From CAZYTO01 sp964650405 (GTDB lineage: Bacteria > Acidobacteriota > Thermoanaerobaculia > Gp7-AA8), in assembly GCA_964650405.1 (NCBI GenBank), contig CAZYTO010000294.1, forward strand, positions 1 through 6,672: a stretch of 6,672 nucleotides of DNA, given 5' to 3'. This document shows positions 6,096 through 6,672 of the stretch, piece after piece (the first letter of the stretch is position 1; each line of letters opens with the position of its first letter). The notes beneath the pieces are model-generated. The model searched no databases. It had not been told where the DNA came from and saw only the letters and a program-made list of their open reading frames with translations. A program made the position numbers and the translations under genes.

Positions 6096-6150
6096 GGCAC
6101 TCGGCAGTGATCACCCGGCACTCAGCACTCAGCACTCAGCACTCGGCACT
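6024..6150 (+). repeat. Inverted heptamer array (GAGTGC[TC] then CTC[AG]GCA)
   Basis: Four units GAGTGCT/GAGTGCC run from 6024 to 6051. After a 10-nt spacer (6055-6064) the units turn to the opposite strand sense: CTCAGCG at 6065-6071 and five CTCGGCA at 6072-6106. A GTGATCAC palindrome (6107-6114) plus CCCGGCA interrupts, then three CTCAGCA and one CTCGGCA fill 6121-6148. The array ends 6 nt before the next ATG. Confidence 0.92.
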
Positions 6151-6156
6151 TTCTCC

Positions 6157-6672
6157 ATGCGTCACCGCTACTCCTGGCTCGACCCCGACCTGATCCGCCG
6201 GCTCCTGGCGGAGATGGGGCTGCGGCGGTTGTTCAACCAGCTCCTGCTCCAGAGCGGCGGCGACGTGGACGAGGCCATGCGCTGGATGCGCAGGCTGCAG
6301 CAGCGGGGCTACATCGGCGAGGACGTCGACCTCGAGGCCTTCTTCGCCCAGCTCCTGCAGGAGAACGTCATCGGCCAGGACGGGGAGGGGAACCTCGTGC
6401 TGGCGGCGGGAGGCGAGCGGCAGATCCGCCGCGACGCCCTCGACGAGATCTTCGGCGGTCTGCAGAAGTCGATCAGCGGCACCCATTCGGTGGCCAATCC
6501 GGGGCAGGGGACGGAGCGCCTCACGGAGACCCGCGGTTACGAGTTCGGCGACGACCCCATGTCCATCGACTACATCCGTTCCCTGCAGAACGCCATAAAC
6601 CACCCCGACCCCGAGGAGGCATTCCCCATGACCGAGGCGCACCCCGATGTGGTCGACACCGAGCCCAATCCA
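6157..6672 (+). CDS. N-terminal part of a probable VWA/CoxE-type partner of the AAA+ ATPase (3'-truncated by window edge)
   Basis: An open frame of 172 codons starts at ATG 6157 (MRHRYSWLDPDLIRRLLAEM) and runs off the window without a stop. It begins with an arginine-rich N-terminus and a helical region containing GGDVDEAMRWMRRLQQRGYI. Later it has GTHSVANPGQGTERLTETRG and YEFGDDPMSIDYIRSLQNAI. From memory, this order (helical start, then a G.GGE...ETR.Y.FGDP segment before a C-terminal von Willebrand A domain) is that of VWA proteins encoded next to MoxR/Mg-chelatase-like ATPases, for example the mycobacterial Rv0958/Rv0959 pair. The VWA domain itself with its MIDAS motif would lie beyond the window, so the call rests on this resemblance and on synteny. 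The start is preceded by pyrimidine-rich TTTCTCC and a heptamer array rather than a Shine-Dalgarno. Confidence 0.7.
   Translation, partial: MRHRYSWLDPDLIRRLLAEMGLRRLFNQLLLQSGGDVDEAMRWMRRLQQRGYIGEDVDLEAFFAQLLQENVIGQDGEGNLVLAAGGERQIRRDALDEIFGGLQKSISGTHSVANPGQGTERLTETRGYEFGDDPMSIDYIRSLQNAINHPDPEEAFPMTEAHPDVVDTEPNP

Noticed and set aside
6024..6150. CRISPR array
   Set aside because: Units are 7 bp and directly tandem with no unique spacers, and there are no cas genes.
5978..6193. Open frame giving a heptapeptide-like repeat (RHSALST type) across the heptamer array
   Set aside because: Seven-base repeats read in triplets automatically give 7-residue periodicity; it overlaps two genuine genes in other frames and has no start signal.

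Overview
The window is GC-rich (strong G/C preference at third codon positions). It looks like a bacterial chromosome fragment, probably from an uncultured, Acidobacteriota-like soil or sediment lineage. That placement is a weak inference from gene style and from short tandem heptamer arrays in almost every intergenic gap. There is no phage, IS, plasmid, rRNA, tRNA or CRISPR signature.

Layout: (1) 3-836 (+), the 3' part of a TPR-repeat protein cut by the window edge. (2) 837-921, a convergent gap made entirely of an AGCG-type 7/8-bp tandem repeat. (3) On the minus strand, a response regulator fused to a SpoIIE/PP2C-type phosphatase (3114-1993), then 24 nt later a secreted, cysteine-rich protein of unknown function (1968-922); the two probably form an operon. 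(4) 3115-3271, a divergent gap with one repeat array next to the phosphatase start and a second, related array next to the pth start. (5) On the plus strand, peptidyl-tRNA hydrolase (pth) with an in-frame amber codon at 3689-3691. Its C-terminal coding sequence continues in the same frame to 3871 and overlaps by ATGA the start of a MoxR/Mg-chelatase-like AAA+ ATPase (3868-5460). (6) 5461-5588, a palindromic REP-like element. (7) A ribbon-helix-helix protein with a helical TPR-like tail (5589-6020). (8) 6021-6156, an inverted heptamer array able to form a 31-bp hairpin. (9) The first 172 codons of a protein whose N-terminal region resembles the VWA/CoxE-type partners of such AAA+ proteins; it runs off the window at 6672.

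How the genes may work together: AAA+ ATPase and VWA protein pairs act as ATP-driven remodelling or metal-insertion machines (MoxR/VWA, BchI/BchD, CbbQ/CbbO). Here the pair is separated by a small putative DNA-binding RHH-TPR protein, which could be a dedicated regulator or an adaptor. The response regulator-phosphatase fits a partner-switching pathway (dephosphorylation of a STAS anti-anti-sigma factor), but no kinase or STAS gene lies in the window. The most notable points are the amber-interrupted housekeeping pth, the heptamer arrays pointing into start codons, the two competing long hairpins ahead of the VWA gene, and the AAA+ protein with altered Walker A and B residues.
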